Assembly: GCA_052266715.1 (NCBI GenBank)
Contig: JBQPRB010000001.1
Strand: one strand, 5' to 3'
Length of the DNA stretch: 64,000 nt
Origin: Jeotgalibaca sp052266715
GTDB lineage: Bacteria > Bacillota > Bacilli > Lactobacillales > Aerococcaceae
The notes beneath the pieces were generated by a model. The model saw nothing but the letters and a program-made list of their open reading frames with translations, had not been told where the DNA came from and did no database searches. Positions within the stretch are counted from its first letter, which is position 1. Each line of letters begins with the position of its first letter. This document shows positions 8,064 through 17,410 of this stretch, piece after piece. The translations under genes and the position numbers were made by a program.

Positions 8064-8900
8064 TTAGTCGTATTGACTTAGTAAATCATGGAATTCTTTT
8101 TTCAGCATTTCTTGATATTCGCCAGCGAATTCGCCGTTCATCAATTTAGGAAGAGCTTCGTTCTCTAGACGATCCCAAGAAGCTTTTTCTGATCCGAATA
8201 AGATTGGGTAGAAGAATACGCCGTTTTTATCAGCAGCTGCTTCATCCCCAGGAGCATCTCCAACCATTAGGATGTTTTCTTTATCGTAGCCGTATGTTAA
8301 CAAGTCAGCGATTGCTTCTGCTTTGCTGCCTCTTTCTTGTCCGTAAACCACGTCAACAGAAGCCATCAAACCATGACGGTTCCATTCGCTATCGATTGCT
8401 TCGCTGTTAGCAGAACTTACGATTGCAACGTCTGTTAATTGTGTGATATGTTCCAAACCTTCTTTAGCGCCATCGAATGGACGGTCGTCACCAGCAAGTT
8501 CTGTTTCAATACCGTGATTAACTTTTTTACTCCAGTCAAGAGCTTTTTCTAAATCTTCGCTTGTTCCTTCAGCAATCAATGCTTCCAAAGAACCATTTGA
8601 TAAAGAGCTAGCTGTTTCTGCCCAGTCAGTCAATTTAGCGATGTCGCCAACTTCTTCACCACGTTCGATAGCGTTTTGCAAAGTCATTACCAACGCTTTG
8701 AAACGGTTAACGCCACGTGTGCTTGAGAATAAGTTGATACGGTTCCAGTCTTTTAAGTATGTTTCACGATCTTTGATACCGAAAACGTCAGCGGAAATAG
8801 GTCCGAAGAAACGTTCATGTTTTACGTTCATCGTGTCCATTGCACATCCGTCAGAATCCACACAAACCAAGAAATCTTTTTGTTTAGTAAAAGTTGTCAT
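8064..8900 (-). CDS. HAD-superfamily hydrolase
   Basis: 278-residue haloacid dehalogenase-like phosphatase. Motif I is VDSDGCAMD (residues 14-22), motif II VSSAN, the motif III lysine lies in GSKAEA, and motif IV is MVGDAPGDE. The long helical insert between motifs I and II is a C1-type cap. The ATG follows GGAGG by 8 nt. It stands between the uxuB terminator and the GH3 gene and is probably cotranscribed with GH3; the substrate is likely a sugar phosphate from uronate or oligosaccharide metabolism (inference). Confidence 0.88.
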   Translation of the reverse strand: MTTFTKQKDFLVCVDSDGCAMDTMNVKHERFFGPISADVFGIKDRETYLKDWNRINLFSSTRGVNRFKALVMTLQNAIERGEEVGDIAKLTDWAETASSLSNGSLEALIAEGTSEDLEKALDWSKKVNHGIETELAGDDRPFDGAKEGLEHITQLTDVAIVSSANSEAIDSEWNRHGLMASVDVVYGQERGSKAEAIADLLTYGYDKENILMVGDAPGDEAAADKNGVFFYPILFGSEKASWDRLENEALPKLMNGEFAGEYQEMLKKEFHDLLSQYD

Positions 8901-8922
8901 TAATTTTTCCTCCCAGAAAAAA

Positions 8923-8976
8923 AGAGGGGTAGATAGAATCCTCTTCGAATGAAGTATTTTTCTACCTTTCCCCTCT
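8923..8976 (-). terminator. Rho-independent terminator after uxuB
   Basis: On the minus strand AGAGGGG...GGTAGA pairs with TCTACCCCTCT around a loop of about 25 nt, followed by a run of T. It separates the uxu operon from the HAD-GH3 pair, though some read-through is possible. Confidence 0.8.
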
Positions 8977-8994
8977 CCTGATTAGTTAATCTTA

Positions 8995-9843
8995 TTAAAC
9001 GCCAGAGTAAGCGCTGAATCCACCGTCGATCGGTAATACTACACCGTTTACGAAGCTAGCTGCTTTTTCGTCAGCCAAGAACATTAGTCCACCTAATAGT
9101 TCTTCAGAATCACCGAAGCGACCCATTGGTGTGTTGTTGATGATTTTTTGTCCACGAGGTTTCAAAGTTTCGTGGTCAGATTCGAACAACAAGTCGCGGT
9201 TTTGGTTTGAAACCAAGAAACCTGGTGCGATTGCGTTACAACGGATACCTGCTTTAGAGAAGTGAACTGCTAACCATTGTGTAAAGTTAGAGATAGCAGA
9301 TTTAGCACCTGAGTATGCAGGGATTTTTGTTAGTGGTGTGAAAGCATTCATACTTGAAATGTTGATGATGTTTGCTCCCTCACGGCCAACCATGTCTTTA
9401 GCAAAAACTTGTGTTGGCAACAATGTTCCCAAGAAGTTTAAGTTAAATACAAATTCAACACCGCTTTGATCTAAGTCGAAGAAAGATTTAGTTCCTTCAG
9501 GCATATTAGCTTCGTGGAATTCATTGTCTGTAGTAGCACGTGCGTTATTTCCACCAGCACCGTTAACTAAAATGTCAACAGTACCTAAGTCAGCGTCGAT
9601 ACCTGCTTTAGCAGCTTCGATTGACTCTTTGTCTAAAACGTTACATTTGTAAGCTTTAGCCACGCCACCAGCAGCAACGATTTCGTCTGCATAGCCTTGT
9701 GCTGCTTCTTCGTTTAAGTCAAGAAGAGCCACTTTTGCGCCTGCTTTTGCGAATGCTTTAGCGAAATCTGAACATAAAACGCCGCCAGCACCTGTAACTG
9801 CAATTACTTTATCTGTAAAATCATGTACGAATGGATTAGACAT
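8995..9843 (-). CDS. uxuB: SDR-type D-mannonate oxidoreductase (fructuronate reductase)
   Basis: 282-residue short-chain dehydrogenase. The NAD(P)-binding TGAGG motif is at 17-21, NGAGG near 95, Ser163/Ser164 precede the active site, and Y177-xxx-K181 (YSGAK) completes it. Length and position beside uxuA and uxaC match the SDR-type fructuronate reductase of Firmicutes (YjmF-like), which reduces fructuronate to mannonate. The specificity is inferred from the operon; SDRs with this motif set have many substrates. Confidence 0.87.
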   Translation of the reverse strand: MSNPFVHDFTDKVIAVTGAGGVLCSDFAKAFAKAGAKVALLDLNEEAAQGYADEIVAAGGVAKAYKCNVLDKESIEAAKAGIDADLGTVDILVNGAGGNNARATTDNEFHEANMPEGTKSFFDLDQSGVEFVFNLNFLGTLLPTQVFAKDMVGREGANIINISSMNAFTPLTKIPAYSGAKSAISNFTQWLAVHFSKAGIRCNAIAPGFLVSNQNRDLLFESDHETLKPRGQKIINNTPMGRFGDSEELLGGLMFLADEKAASFVNGVVLPIDGGFSAYSGV

Positions 9844-9864
9844 ATTTAATTACCTCTTCTTCTC

Positions 9865-10914
9865 TTATTTTTGAGCTTTCAAGTTTTTCTTAACAGCTTC
9901 TTCTAGACCTGTTAGGTAAGTTGCTCCCAATGCACGGTCGTATAAACCGTAACCTGGTTTACCAGTTTCGCCCCAAATCATACGGCCGTGGTCTGGACGG
10001 ATTGCGCCTTCGAATCCAGCTTCAACACATGCTTTAACAACTTCATACATGTCGATTGAACCCATTTCAGAAAGGTGAGCAGATTCTTCGAATGAACGTC
10101 CGCCAACCAATTTAACGTTACGCGCGTGAACAAAGTTAACGCGTTTTTTAGCAAGCATATCTTTCAAGATAGCCACTGCATCGTTCTTAGGATCTGATGC
10201 GTAAGAACCAACACATAGTGTTACACCGTTGTATTCTGAATCATACAAGTTGATGAAACGGTTCAATGCTTCGCCGCCTGTGATGATACGAGGCAATCCG
10301 AAGATTGAGTATGGCGGATCATCAGGGTGAATAGCCATTTTCACGCCAGCTTCTTCAGCAACAGGCATGATTTCTTTGATGAAGTATTCTAGGTTTTCCC
10401 ATAGTTTTTCTTCGTCAACTTCTTTGTACTCATCCATCAAAGCATTCATTTCTTCAGAAGAGTAGCTTTCGTCCCAACCTGGAAGTGAAAGTGTACGTGG
10501 GTCCATTTTGTTTACTTCTTCTTCGTCGAAGATCAAAGCGTTTGAACCATCTGGTAATTCATAAGCCAAGTTTGAACGCGTCCAGTCAAAGATAGGCATG
10601 AAGTTGTAACATACAACTGGAATACCAGCTTTACCAAGGTTACGCAAAGTTTCCTTGTAAGCAGCGATGTATTGGTCACGGTCTGGACGACCTAATTTGA
10701 TTGATTCGTGAACTGGAACAGATTCGATAACAGAGATATGCATACCTTCTGCTTCAACGTCTGCTTTCAATTTTTCGATACGTTCCAATGGCCAAGCTTG
10801 TCCAACTGGAATATCGTAAACTGCAGTAACGATTCCTTTCATGCCAGGGATTTGGCGAATATTTTTCAAAGTAACTGGGTCTTCATGACCATACCATCTA
10901 AATGACATTTCCAT
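9865..10914 (-). CDS. uxuA: Mannonate dehydratase
   Basis: 349 residues from the chosen start MEMSFRWYGHEDPVTL; UxuA converts D-mannonate to 2-keto-3-deoxygluconate. The sequence MSFRWYG, the IPGMKGIVTAVYD segment and the metal-site segment AIHPDDPP are characteristic of the family, a xylose-isomerase-like TIM barrel. The start at 10914 has AAGGAAG 9-10 nt upstream; a longer open frame has no ribosome binding site. It lies between uxuB and uxaC in the same direction with short gaps, so one operon is likely. Confidence 0.95.
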   Translation of the reverse strand: MEMSFRWYGHEDPVTLKNIRQIPGMKGIVTAVYDIPVGQAWPLERIEKLKADVEAEGMHISVIESVPVHESIKLGRPDRDQYIAAYKETLRNLGKAGIPVVCYNFMPIFDWTRSNLAYELPDGSNALIFDEEEVNKMDPRTLSLPGWDESYSSEEMNALMDEYKEVDEEKLWENLEYFIKEIMPVAEEAGVKMAIHPDDPPYSIFGLPRIITGGEALNRFINLYDSEYNGVTLCVGSYASDPKNDAVAILKDMLAKKRVNFVHARNVKLVGGRSFEESAHLSEMGSIDMYEVVKACVEAGFEGAIRPDHGRMIWGETGKPGYGLYDRALGATYLTGLEEAVKKNLKAQK

Positions 10915-10942
10915 AGATAAGCACTTCCTTATTTTGATTTTT

Positions 10943-12355
10943 TTATTTTTTAAATCCAAAGTATTCAACTGCATTGTTGTAGCTAACGTTCTTAATCAAT
11001 TTTTCCAACAATGCATCATCGTTAGGAATTTCGCCACGCTCTACCAAATCTCCAATGTAGTCACAGAAGAGACGACGGAAGTATTCATGACGCGTATAAG
11101 AAACGAAACTACGGGAATCTGTTAACATACCTACGAAGTTCATCAATAGACCTGCTTCAGACAATGCCATAAATTGTTTCAACATACCGTATTTCGTATC
11201 ATTGAACCACCAGCCGGAACCCAACTGGATACGGCTCTTGATTCCTTCATCGTTAGCTTGGAAGTTGGCAGCAGTTGTACCGGCCAAATCAAAGTAACCA
11301 GGATTCAATGGATAAATGATGGTCTTAGGCAGTTGATTTGTTCTATCCAATGCATTCAAGATTGCATTTAATGCTTCAGCAACGCTTGCTTGGTCATTGA
11401 TTGAGTCCAAACCAGCGTCTGGTCCCAATTGATTGAATAAACGTTCGGAGTTGTTGCGGATTGCACCAAAGTGCAACTGCATTACGAAACCTTCAGCATG
11501 GTAGATTTTGCCAAGTTCAGTCAGCAAAGCTGATTGGAATTGGGCATATTCGTGTGCTGAAACTTCTTCGCCTTTAGCAGCTTTTTGGAAAATAGCTTCG
11601 ATTTCTTCTGGTGTTGATTTGGCATAAACCAATTTAGCCAAACCGTGGTCAGAAATGTTTGAACCAGTTTCCTTGAAGAATTTGATACGATCTTCCAAAC
11701 TCTCAACCAATTTAGCGAATGAATCGATGACGATGCCGTTAGCTTTTTCCATTTTCGGTAGGAAATCAACAAATTTTTGTTCGCCTACAGCAAATGCTTC
11801 GTCTGGACGGAAGCTAGGAGCCACTTTCACATCGAATGTTTCATCAGCCATAATGGCACGATGATATTCCAGAGTGTCATAAGGATTGTCTGTTGTACCG
11901 ATATATTCAACGTTTGAATTTTTGATCAAAGTACGAGCAGTCAAGTTTTGTTCTTTCAACACTTTGTTACAGTGGTCATAAATTTCTTTCCAGTTGTCGC
12001 CATTCAAAATCTCATCGACATTGAAGTACGCCTTCAATTCCAAAGCTGTCCAGTGGAACAATGGATTGCCCAATGTATTCGGAACTGTTTCAGCCCAAGC
12101 TTGGAATTTTTCTTCTGGAGAAGCATCACCAGTAATCAATCTCTCATCGATTCCCATTGCACGCATACCACGCCATTTGTAGTGGTCGCCACCTAACCAT
12201 AATTCTGTAACGTTCGCAAATTTATGATCTTCAGCAATTTGTTGTGGTGATAGATGACAGTGGTAGTCAAATATCGGCATATTTTTTGAAAAATCATGAT
12301 ACAAGTGTTTTGCTGTTTCGCTCTGTAACATAAAATCGTCATGAATAAAAGACAT
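10943..12355 (-). CDS. uxaC: Glucuronate (uronate) isomerase
   Basis: 470-residue cytoplasmic isomerase that turns glucuronate into fructuronate and galacturonate into tagaturonate. The N-terminal FDYHCHLSPQ holds the HxH metal motif, and LGGDHYKWRGMRAMGI is a family signature. The ATG follows GGGAGG by 9 nt. It is the second gene after the KDPG aldolase in the minus-strand uxu operon. Confidence 0.97.
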   Translation of the reverse strand: MSFIHDDFMLQSETAKHLYHDFSKNMPIFDYHCHLSPQQIAEDHKFANVTELWLGGDHYKWRGMRAMGIDERLITGDASPEEKFQAWAETVPNTLGNPLFHWTALELKAYFNVDEILNGDNWKEIYDHCNKVLKEQNLTARTLIKNSNVEYIGTTDNPYDTLEYHRAIMADETFDVKVAPSFRPDEAFAVGEQKFVDFLPKMEKANGIVIDSFAKLVESLEDRIKFFKETGSNISDHGLAKLVYAKSTPEEIEAIFQKAAKGEEVSAHEYAQFQSALLTELGKIYHAEGFVMQLHFGAIRNNSERLFNQLGPDAGLDSINDQASVAEALNAILNALDRTNQLPKTIIYPLNPGYFDLAGTTAANFQANDEGIKSRIQLGSGWWFNDTKYGMLKQFMALSEAGLLMNFVGMLTDSRSFVSYTRHEYFRRLFCDYIGDLVERGEIPNDDALLEKLIKNVSYNNAVEYFGFKK

Positions 12356-12385
12356 GTGCCAAATCCTCCCTTTTAATTAAGAAAA

Positions 12386-13033
12386 TTATTTACCTTGGAT
12401 TGATGCAAGTTTGTCAGCAAATTCTTTAGCATTTGCTTCAACTTGTGCGACGCCACCTTCAGCCATTCCTTTAGTCAAGGCACTTCCGACACCTACAGAC
12501 CATGCACCATTTGCAATCCATTTATCCATGTTATCCAAAGATACGCCACCTGATGGCATAGCTTCTACCCAAGGAATAGGTCCATGCAAATCTTTAATGA
12601 AGCCAGGTCCTAATAATCCACCTGGGAACAATTTAACAACTTCACAGCCTGCTTCCAATGCATGAGAAACTTCCGTGATAGTTCCACAACCTGGAAGGTA
12701 AGGAATTGTATAGATGTTACACATTTTAGCGATTTTTTCATTGAAGTTCGGGCTAACAATAAACTTCGCACCATTTAGAATTGCAAGTCTTGCAGATACA
12801 TCGTCAAGTACTGTACCAGCACCTACAACCATGTCTGTTCCTTCAAATTCATCTGCCAAACGACGCATAACTTGTTCTGCGTTTGGAGTGGAAAACGTTA
12901 CTTCAACGTTTTTGATTCCACCTTTATAGACTGCTTTAGAAATTTCATATCCTTCTTCTTGGGATTTCCCACGAACAACTGCGAATAGAAAGTTTTGTTG
13001 CATTTGATTCAAGACATCTCTTTTGAAGCTCAT
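12386..13033 (-). CDS. eda: KDPG/KHG aldolase
   Basis: 215-residue class I aldolase that cleaves 2-keto-3-deoxy-6-phosphogluconate to pyruvate and glyceraldehyde 3-phosphate. The catalytic Glu is in VEVTFS (E44) and the Schiff-base lysine in EVVKLFP (K134). It is the first gene of the uxu operon, behind a consensus promoter and a palindromic operator. The KDG kinase that should act just before it is not in this window, so that step must be encoded elsewhere. Confidence 0.95.
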   Translation of the reverse strand: MSFKRDVLNQMQQNFLFAVVRGKSQEEGYEISKAVYKGGIKNVEVTFSTPNAEQVMRRLADEFEGTDMVVGAGTVLDDVSARLAILNGAKFIVSPNFNEKIAKMCNIYTIPYLPGCGTITEVSHALEAGCEVVKLFPGGLLGPGFIKDLHGPIPWVEAMPSGGVSLDNMDKWIANGAWSVGVGSALTKGMAEGGVAQVEANAKEFADKLASIQGK

Positions 13034-13057
13034 TATTTTTCCTCCATTTCATCGTTT

Positions 13058-13078
13058 GCATTTCATAATGTGAAACGC
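13058..13078. promoter_or_regulatory. Candidate IclR/KdgR-type operator of the uxu operon
   Basis: GCATTTCA and TGAAACGC form a 7-of-8 inverted repeat around a 5-bp centre, placed just downstream of the promoter at 13098-13126 and before eda. TGAAAC/GTTTCA half-sites are the kind bound by KdgR-type IclR regulators, and an IclR gene lies directly upstream. Binding here would block transcription until a uronate-derived inducer appears (inference). Confidence 0.65.
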
Positions 13079-13097
13079 AATATCGCATTCCGAACTT

Positions 13098-13126
13098 ATT
13101 ATAGTTTGTTACAAAAACTCTGTCAA
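13098..13126 (-). promoter_or_regulatory. Consensus sigma-A promoter of eda-uxaC-uxuA-uxuB
   Basis: On the minus strand TTGACA (13126-13121), a 17-bp spacer, then TATAAT (13103-13098). Both boxes match the consensus exactly, so strong intrinsic activity under tight repression is expected. Confidence 0.88.
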
Positions 13127-13149
13127 TTAACCGCTCTTTTCATTTTCCA

Positions 13150-13920
13150 CTAGCCGCCCAACAGTTGCGTGATGCGTTTGGAGCATTCTAAAACCTTACT
13201 AATATAGAATTCCTGCCTCTGTTTCTCGGATATTGGCAATGAGATACTAAAGGCACCGGCAGCTGGTTCTTTGTAACTTGAAAAGGCAGCCCCAACACAA
13301 AAGACGCCATATTCGAACTCTTCATCATCCAAGGCATAGCCGCGTTCTCTAACTTCAGCTAGCTCAATCAATAAATGATCGAGTGTGGTAATAGTCCGAT
13401 TCGTCTTTTCTTCCGGGATAAGCTGATGCCAATACGCTTCCACCTCTTGGTTCGACCGCGTGGCTAAAATCGCCTTCCCCACTGCAGTACAATACAATGG
13501 TGCTTTTTGACCAATCTTGGAACGCATTTTTGATTCTTGGTCATCACCATTTTTATCGATATAAAGTACCTCGTTGTTATCTTCGATAACAAGATGTACT
13601 GTTTGGCTAATGTCTTGCGACAATTGCCTGATATTACTTTTAGCTACGTTTACAAAGTCAATGTTTTGAACACGCTTGTTGCCAAGTTCAAACATCCGCA
13701 GCGAGATACGATAATGCTTCGTATCACCCAGTTGCTCGACAAAACCATTTTCGACCAATGACTGGACGAGACGGTGTGTTGTAGCTTTATGCAAATCCAC
13801 TTGTTCACTCAAATCATTCAGGCTCAAGCTTGGATAATTGGATAGTGTTTCCAATATGCTTATCGCCCTATCGATAGATTGAACTTTTGAACCACTATTT
13901 TGTTCCATTTTAGATGACAT
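13150..13920 (-). CDS. IclR-family regulator, probable KdgR
   Basis: 256-residue transcription factor. The N-terminal winged helix is at about 15-75 (AISILETLSNYPSLSLNDLSEQ...), followed by the IclR effector domain with KAPLYCTAVGKAILA. The ATG at 13920 has CAGGAGAG 11-12 nt upstream and gives the usual IclR length; a longer frame reaches 13971 without a better site. It precedes the uxu operon in the same direction, with its own promoter, and most likely represses it. Confidence 0.9.
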   Translation of the reverse strand: MSSKMEQNSGSKVQSIDRAISILETLSNYPSLSLNDLSEQVDLHKATTHRLVQSLVENGFVEQLGDTKHYRISLRMFELGNKRVQNIDFVNVAKSNIRQLSQDISQTVHLVIEDNNEVLYIDKNGDDQESKMRSKIGQKAPLYCTAVGKAILATRSNQEVEAYWHQLIPEEKTNRTITTLDHLLIELAEVRERGYALDDEEFEYGVFCVGAAFSSYKEPAAGAFSISLPISEKQRQEFYISKVLECSKRITQLLGG

Positions 13921-13975
13921 GCGCTTACAACTCTCCTGTTTGGAAGTGTTCTCGTACCTTGATTTATACATTACA

Positions 13976-14005
13976 ATTATAGCAATTAAATATACCGTTT
14001 GGCAA
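13976..14005 (-). promoter_or_regulatory. Promoter of the IclR-type regulator
   Basis: TTGCCA (14005-14000), an 18-bp spacer and TATAAT (13981-13976) on the minus strand, about 55 bp before the chosen ATG. Confidence 0.7.
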
Positions 14006-14154
14006 ATGTACTATAATGACTTCAAGTTGTAAAAACGTGATATTTCCGGCAACGTAATCGCTTTCTTTGAAGAAGGCCTTTCCCGTTCCGTCCAAAAATA
14101 AGAACAGCCCTCTCAGTCAAATTGTAATGAAATTGGGAAAGTCTTTTCGCGAAA

Positions 14155-14181
14155 ACAAAACCCGGACCAGAGTCCAGGTTT
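14155..14181 (-). terminator. Terminator after the Gfo/Idh pair
   Basis: CCTGGAC-tct-GGTCCGGG on the minus strand, followed by TTTTGTTTT. It closes the AraC/Gfo-Idh transcription unit. From here to the regulator start (13972-14154) I see only the iclR promoter. Confidence 0.8.
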
Positions 14182-14194
14182 TTCCGCTACACAT

Positions 14195-15271
14195 TTACTT
14201 AGTTATATTGATTGCTTGTTCTTGTGCTTTTAAGCAAAGTTCTTGTGCTTTAAAGATATGCTCTTGTGTCATCGCATTTTCAGTGCCATTGATAATATCC
14301 AAGATCATTTCACCAAAGAATGGGAAACCAACTTCACCGGTCACTTGGAAATGTTCCTCGCCCTCTTTGGTTACCAAGAACACGTGGTCACCGGTTGCCT
14401 CTGTCGCAACGTTGATGTACTTACGGATTTCAATCGTTCCTTCTGTACCCGTAATGAACGTCCGACCGTCTCCCCATGTACCCAATCCATCTGGCGTGAA
14501 CCAGTCCACTTTGAAGATGAAGCTTGCGCCGTTTTCGCCTAAAACAGTTGCATCACCATAGTCTTCAAGTTCTGGCGTGTCCGGGTTATTGTAGTTCCCC
14601 ACTTTACTGTGCAACACTTTTGCATCTTTGTTTCCAGTGTAATAAAGGAATTGTTCAATTTGGTGACTACCAATATCTGCTAAAATGCCACCATACTGTT
14701 CTTTCTTGAAGAACCATTCTGGACGTTTTTCTTTGTCCAATCGGTGCGGACCAAAGCCAGTCACTTGAATGACACGTCCGATTTTTCCCTCATCAATCAG
14801 TTGACCAGCCAATACTGCTCCTTCGACGTGCAGACGTTCACTGAAGTAAACCCAGTATTTGCGGCCTGTTTCTTTAACGACACGTTTTGTTTCTTCTAAT
14901 TGTGCCGTTGTTGTAAAACCTGTTTTATCTGTGAAGTAGTCTTTTCCAGCCCGTAAAACACGGTTTCCTAATTCACTACGCAAGTTCGGAACTGCCGCCG
15001 CTGCCACTAATTGTACTTCAGGGTCTTCCAGGATTTGCTCCAAGGATTCTGCTGCTGGAATATCCGGGAATTGTTCTTGATAAGCTTTTACTTTTTCTGC
15101 ATCTGGATCGTATACGTATTTAATGGTAGCACCAGCTTCCAATAAACCATTTGTCATCCCATTTATATGTCCATGATCCAATGCTGTTACCCCAACTACA
15201 AATTCTCCTGGTTTAACGACTTTATTTTCTTTTCCTTTAGGTGCGTAATTCATTCCGTCTTTAGATGCCAA
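14195..15271 (-). CDS. Gfo/Idh/MocA-family oxidoreductase
   Basis: 358-residue NAD(P)-dependent sugar or polyol oxidoreductase. An N-terminal Rossmann domain (FVVGVTALDHGHINGM) leads into a C-terminal alpha/beta domain with YGGILADIGSHQIEQFL, which carries the catalytic-site His of the family. The start is a TTG at 15271 behind GGAAGGGG, spacing 7 nt. It is cotranscribed with a second Gfo/Idh gene and an AraC regulator. Substrate unknown. Confidence 0.85.
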   Translation of the reverse strand: MASKDGMNYAPKGKENKVVKPGEFVVGVTALDHGHINGMTNGLLEAGATIKYVYDPDAEKVKAYQEQFPDIPAAESLEQILEDPEVQLVAAAAVPNLRSELGNRVLRAGKDYFTDKTGFTTTAQLEETKRVVKETGRKYWVYFSERLHVEGAVLAGQLIDEGKIGRVIQVTGFGPHRLDKEKRPEWFFKKEQYGGILADIGSHQIEQFLYYTGNKDAKVLHSKVGNYNNPDTPELEDYGDATVLGENGASFIFKVDWFTPDGLGTWGDGRTFITGTEGTIEIRKYINVATEATGDHVFLVTKEGEEHFQVTGEVGFPFFGEMILDIINGTENAMTQEHIFKAQELCLKAQEQAINITK

Positions 15272-15300
15272 AATATGACCCCTTCCAATTGTTTATTTTT

Positions 15301-16350
15301 TTAGTTAACGCCTATGCTCGTTTCGAGGTGGCTGGGTGTATCCTTTTTTAATTCATCCATATCAATGGTTCTGCCCACTTTTGTAGAGTGCTTCATGGCA
15401 TCAATCATCAACATGGATGGTAATGCCTCTTCTACAGTAACATAATCTTCTGTATCTTGTTCTACTGCATCGTAGAAATGCTGAATCAAGATGGAATGGC
15501 TTGGTCCGTAATAGGATTTTGTGTCTGGTTTTTGCTCATCTTTAGCTAAAGAGACCAAGTTTCCTTCCATATCCATGCCAAATAGTTGATTATTTTTTAT
15601 TACATACGTACATTTTTCAGTAACCACTTCAATCTCCACACTTGAGTTTGTTGCGTAAGCATTAGTGGACATATAAAACCCAGTCACATCGTTGTCAAAC
15701 GTGAAATTAGCTACAGCGGTATCTTCAACTTCCACATCGTAGTCGGTGATATTGGACAGGCTAGCCTTGCATTTCAATAACTCGCCACCGAGCAGTTGCA
15801 ACAGATCCAGGGTATGGATTGCTTGGTTAATGATGGTGCCACCACCAGCAGTGGCCCATTTGCCACGCCAAGGTTTCTCGCTGTAATACGTTCCTGCTCG
15901 ATTCCATGCAACGATTCCCTTGACTGCCTTAACTTTTCCATGATCCTCTTCTTTTAATAAACGTACCAATGCCTGAAACGTCGCATTATAACGATTTTGG
16001 AAACAAATCCCGATTTTCCCTGGTACATTTTTTGCCAATTCAGCCGTTAACAGGCCTTCCTGGTAGTCCAGAGCCAGTGGTTTTTCCTGAAGGACATTTA
16101 CGCCATACTCCGCACAAATTTTAGTTACCGGATAATGAAGGTAATGCGGCAAGCAAATATGGACGATATCCAACTCCTCTGATGCCAACATCATTTCTAC
16201 ATCCGTGTAAAAGGGAATATCCGGATAATTTTCTTTCATATTTTCATCAACATCACAAACTGCTACAAGTTGGCCGTTATGCGTTTCTTTAATAGCTTGT
16301 TCATGTACCGAAGAAACGGTTCCTAAACCGATAATAGCTGATCTTAGCAT
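15301..16350 (-). CDS. Gfo/Idh/MocA-family oxidoreductase
   Basis: 349 residues from ATG 16350; a GTG three codons upstream is also possible. The Rossmann motif is AIIGLGTVSS at the N-terminus, followed by EKPLALD with the conserved Lys, and GGGTIINQAIHTLDLLQ in the C-terminal domain. It resembles UDP-N-acetylglucosamine 3-dehydrogenase-like and other sugar dehydrogenases, but the substrate is not visible. Paired with the next gene under the AraC regulator. Confidence 0.85.
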   Translation of the reverse strand: MLRSAIIGLGTVSSVHEQAIKETHNGQLVAVCDVDENMKENYPDIPFYTDVEMMLASEELDIVHICLPHYLHYPVTKICAEYGVNVLQEKPLALDYQEGLLTAELAKNVPGKIGICFQNRYNATFQALVRLLKEEDHGKVKAVKGIVAWNRAGTYYSEKPWRGKWATAGGGTIINQAIHTLDLLQLLGGELLKCKASLSNITDYDVEVEDTAVANFTFDNDVTGFYMSTNAYATNSSVEIEVVTEKCTYVIKNNQLFGMDMEGNLVSLAKDEQKPDTKSYYGPSHSILIQHFYDAVEQDTEDYVTVEEALPSMLMIDAMKHSTKVGRTIDMDELKKDTPSHLETSIGVN

Positions 16351-16383
16351 CAACTTCACATCTCTTTCTTTTTTTATCCATTG

Positions 16384-17178
16384 TTAGCACGAGAAACTTT
16401 TACGATACCGATTGGGTGTTTGGCCAAAATTCTTCTTGAAAAACCGACTGAAGTGGGCATCGCTCTCAAAACCATTTTCAAAAGCGATTGCCTTGATGGA
16501 CTTCGAATGCTCAGTCAACAAAGCATCCGTGGAAGCAGTTAAGCGATAGCGCATCAAGTAATTCATGATTGAGTAGCCTGTAATTTCCTTAAAGACATGG
16601 GAAATATAAGATTTACTCAAATCCAGACCCTTTGCGATGTCCTCAATGCTTATGGCATCACGGTAATAGCGGAAAATAAAAGTCAGGACGTCTTCAGCAA
16701 TCTTGCTTTTTTCTTCCTTGTATACCTTATCTTTATCCACGACTTTTAAAGTACTCGTTTCTATCCTTAATAGAAGCTCTGCTAATACCAGTTTTCGCAT
16801 GGCTTCGTTTTTATAAGTATGTTTCGAATCGTTCATCTGGTCAATCATAAAAAATGACTGTTCAATTTTTTCAACGTCATTTTTTTCAAAAATACGAATC
16901 AAGCCATTTCGATTTTCGGTGAACATATTTAGTAAATAATCAATCTTCAAATCTTTTAATAAGGGCATAATCCATTCAGAATCAAAATGAATAATACTTC
17001 TTTCATAGTTTTTGCTCTCATCGATTACATGCGCACGCTGGATGGTTCCCCCATCCATCAACAACAAGTCTCCTGGTTGAAGTTCATAAATCCGATTCCC
17101 TACTAAATACCGACATTTTCCGGAGTGGAAAAGAAACATTTCGTATTGTTTTTGGTCATGGAAATCCAGATGTGTCAC
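16384..17178 (-). CDS. AraC-family regulator (cupin plus HTH)
   Basis: 264 residues from GTG 17178. The N-terminal cupin-like sensor is LFHSGKCRYLVGNRIYELQPGDLLLMDG, and the C-terminal double helix-turn-helix is SIEDIAKGLDLSKSYISHVF plus a second unit ending FGQTPNRYRKSF. The paralogue at 31349-32218 aligns upstream of this start. A strong AAGGGGG precedes an in-frame ATT codon at 17220, which would add 14 residues. It probably controls the two oxidoreductases downstream. Confidence 0.88.
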   Translation of the reverse strand: MTHLDFHDQKQYEMFLFHSGKCRYLVGNRIYELQPGDLLLMDGGTIQRAHVIDESKNYERSIIHFDSEWIMPLLKDLKIDYLLNMFTENRNGLIRIFEKNDVEKIEQSFFMIDQMNDSKHTYKNEAMRKLVLAELLLRIETSTLKVVDKDKVYKEEKSKIAEDVLTFIFRYYRDAISIEDIAKGLDLSKSYISHVFKEITGYSIMNYLMRYRLTASTDALLTEHSKSIKAIAFENGFESDAHFSRFFKKNFGQTPNRYRKSFSC

Positions 17179-17410
17179 TTTGCCTTTTTTTCGATAAGCC
17201 GCTTTTAATTTAATCGGAATGTTTCTTCCCCCTTCCAGAAGTTTGATTTAATTATAGCTGAAACGCTTTCTTTTTAACAATGACTGCAACTGCTTACAAT
17301 TTTATTTTATTGACTAAGAATGCTTTCTTGTTTACTCCTTCACTTATGTTGGTTTCCTCACTGATGGTAAGGATGGTGAAAAGAACCCAGGTCAAGGAAG
17401 TTCTAACGCA

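Noticed and set aside
14067..14561. 164-codon plus-strand frame
   Set aside because: Runs through a terminator and then antisense to the Gfo/Idh gene; no recognisable domain.
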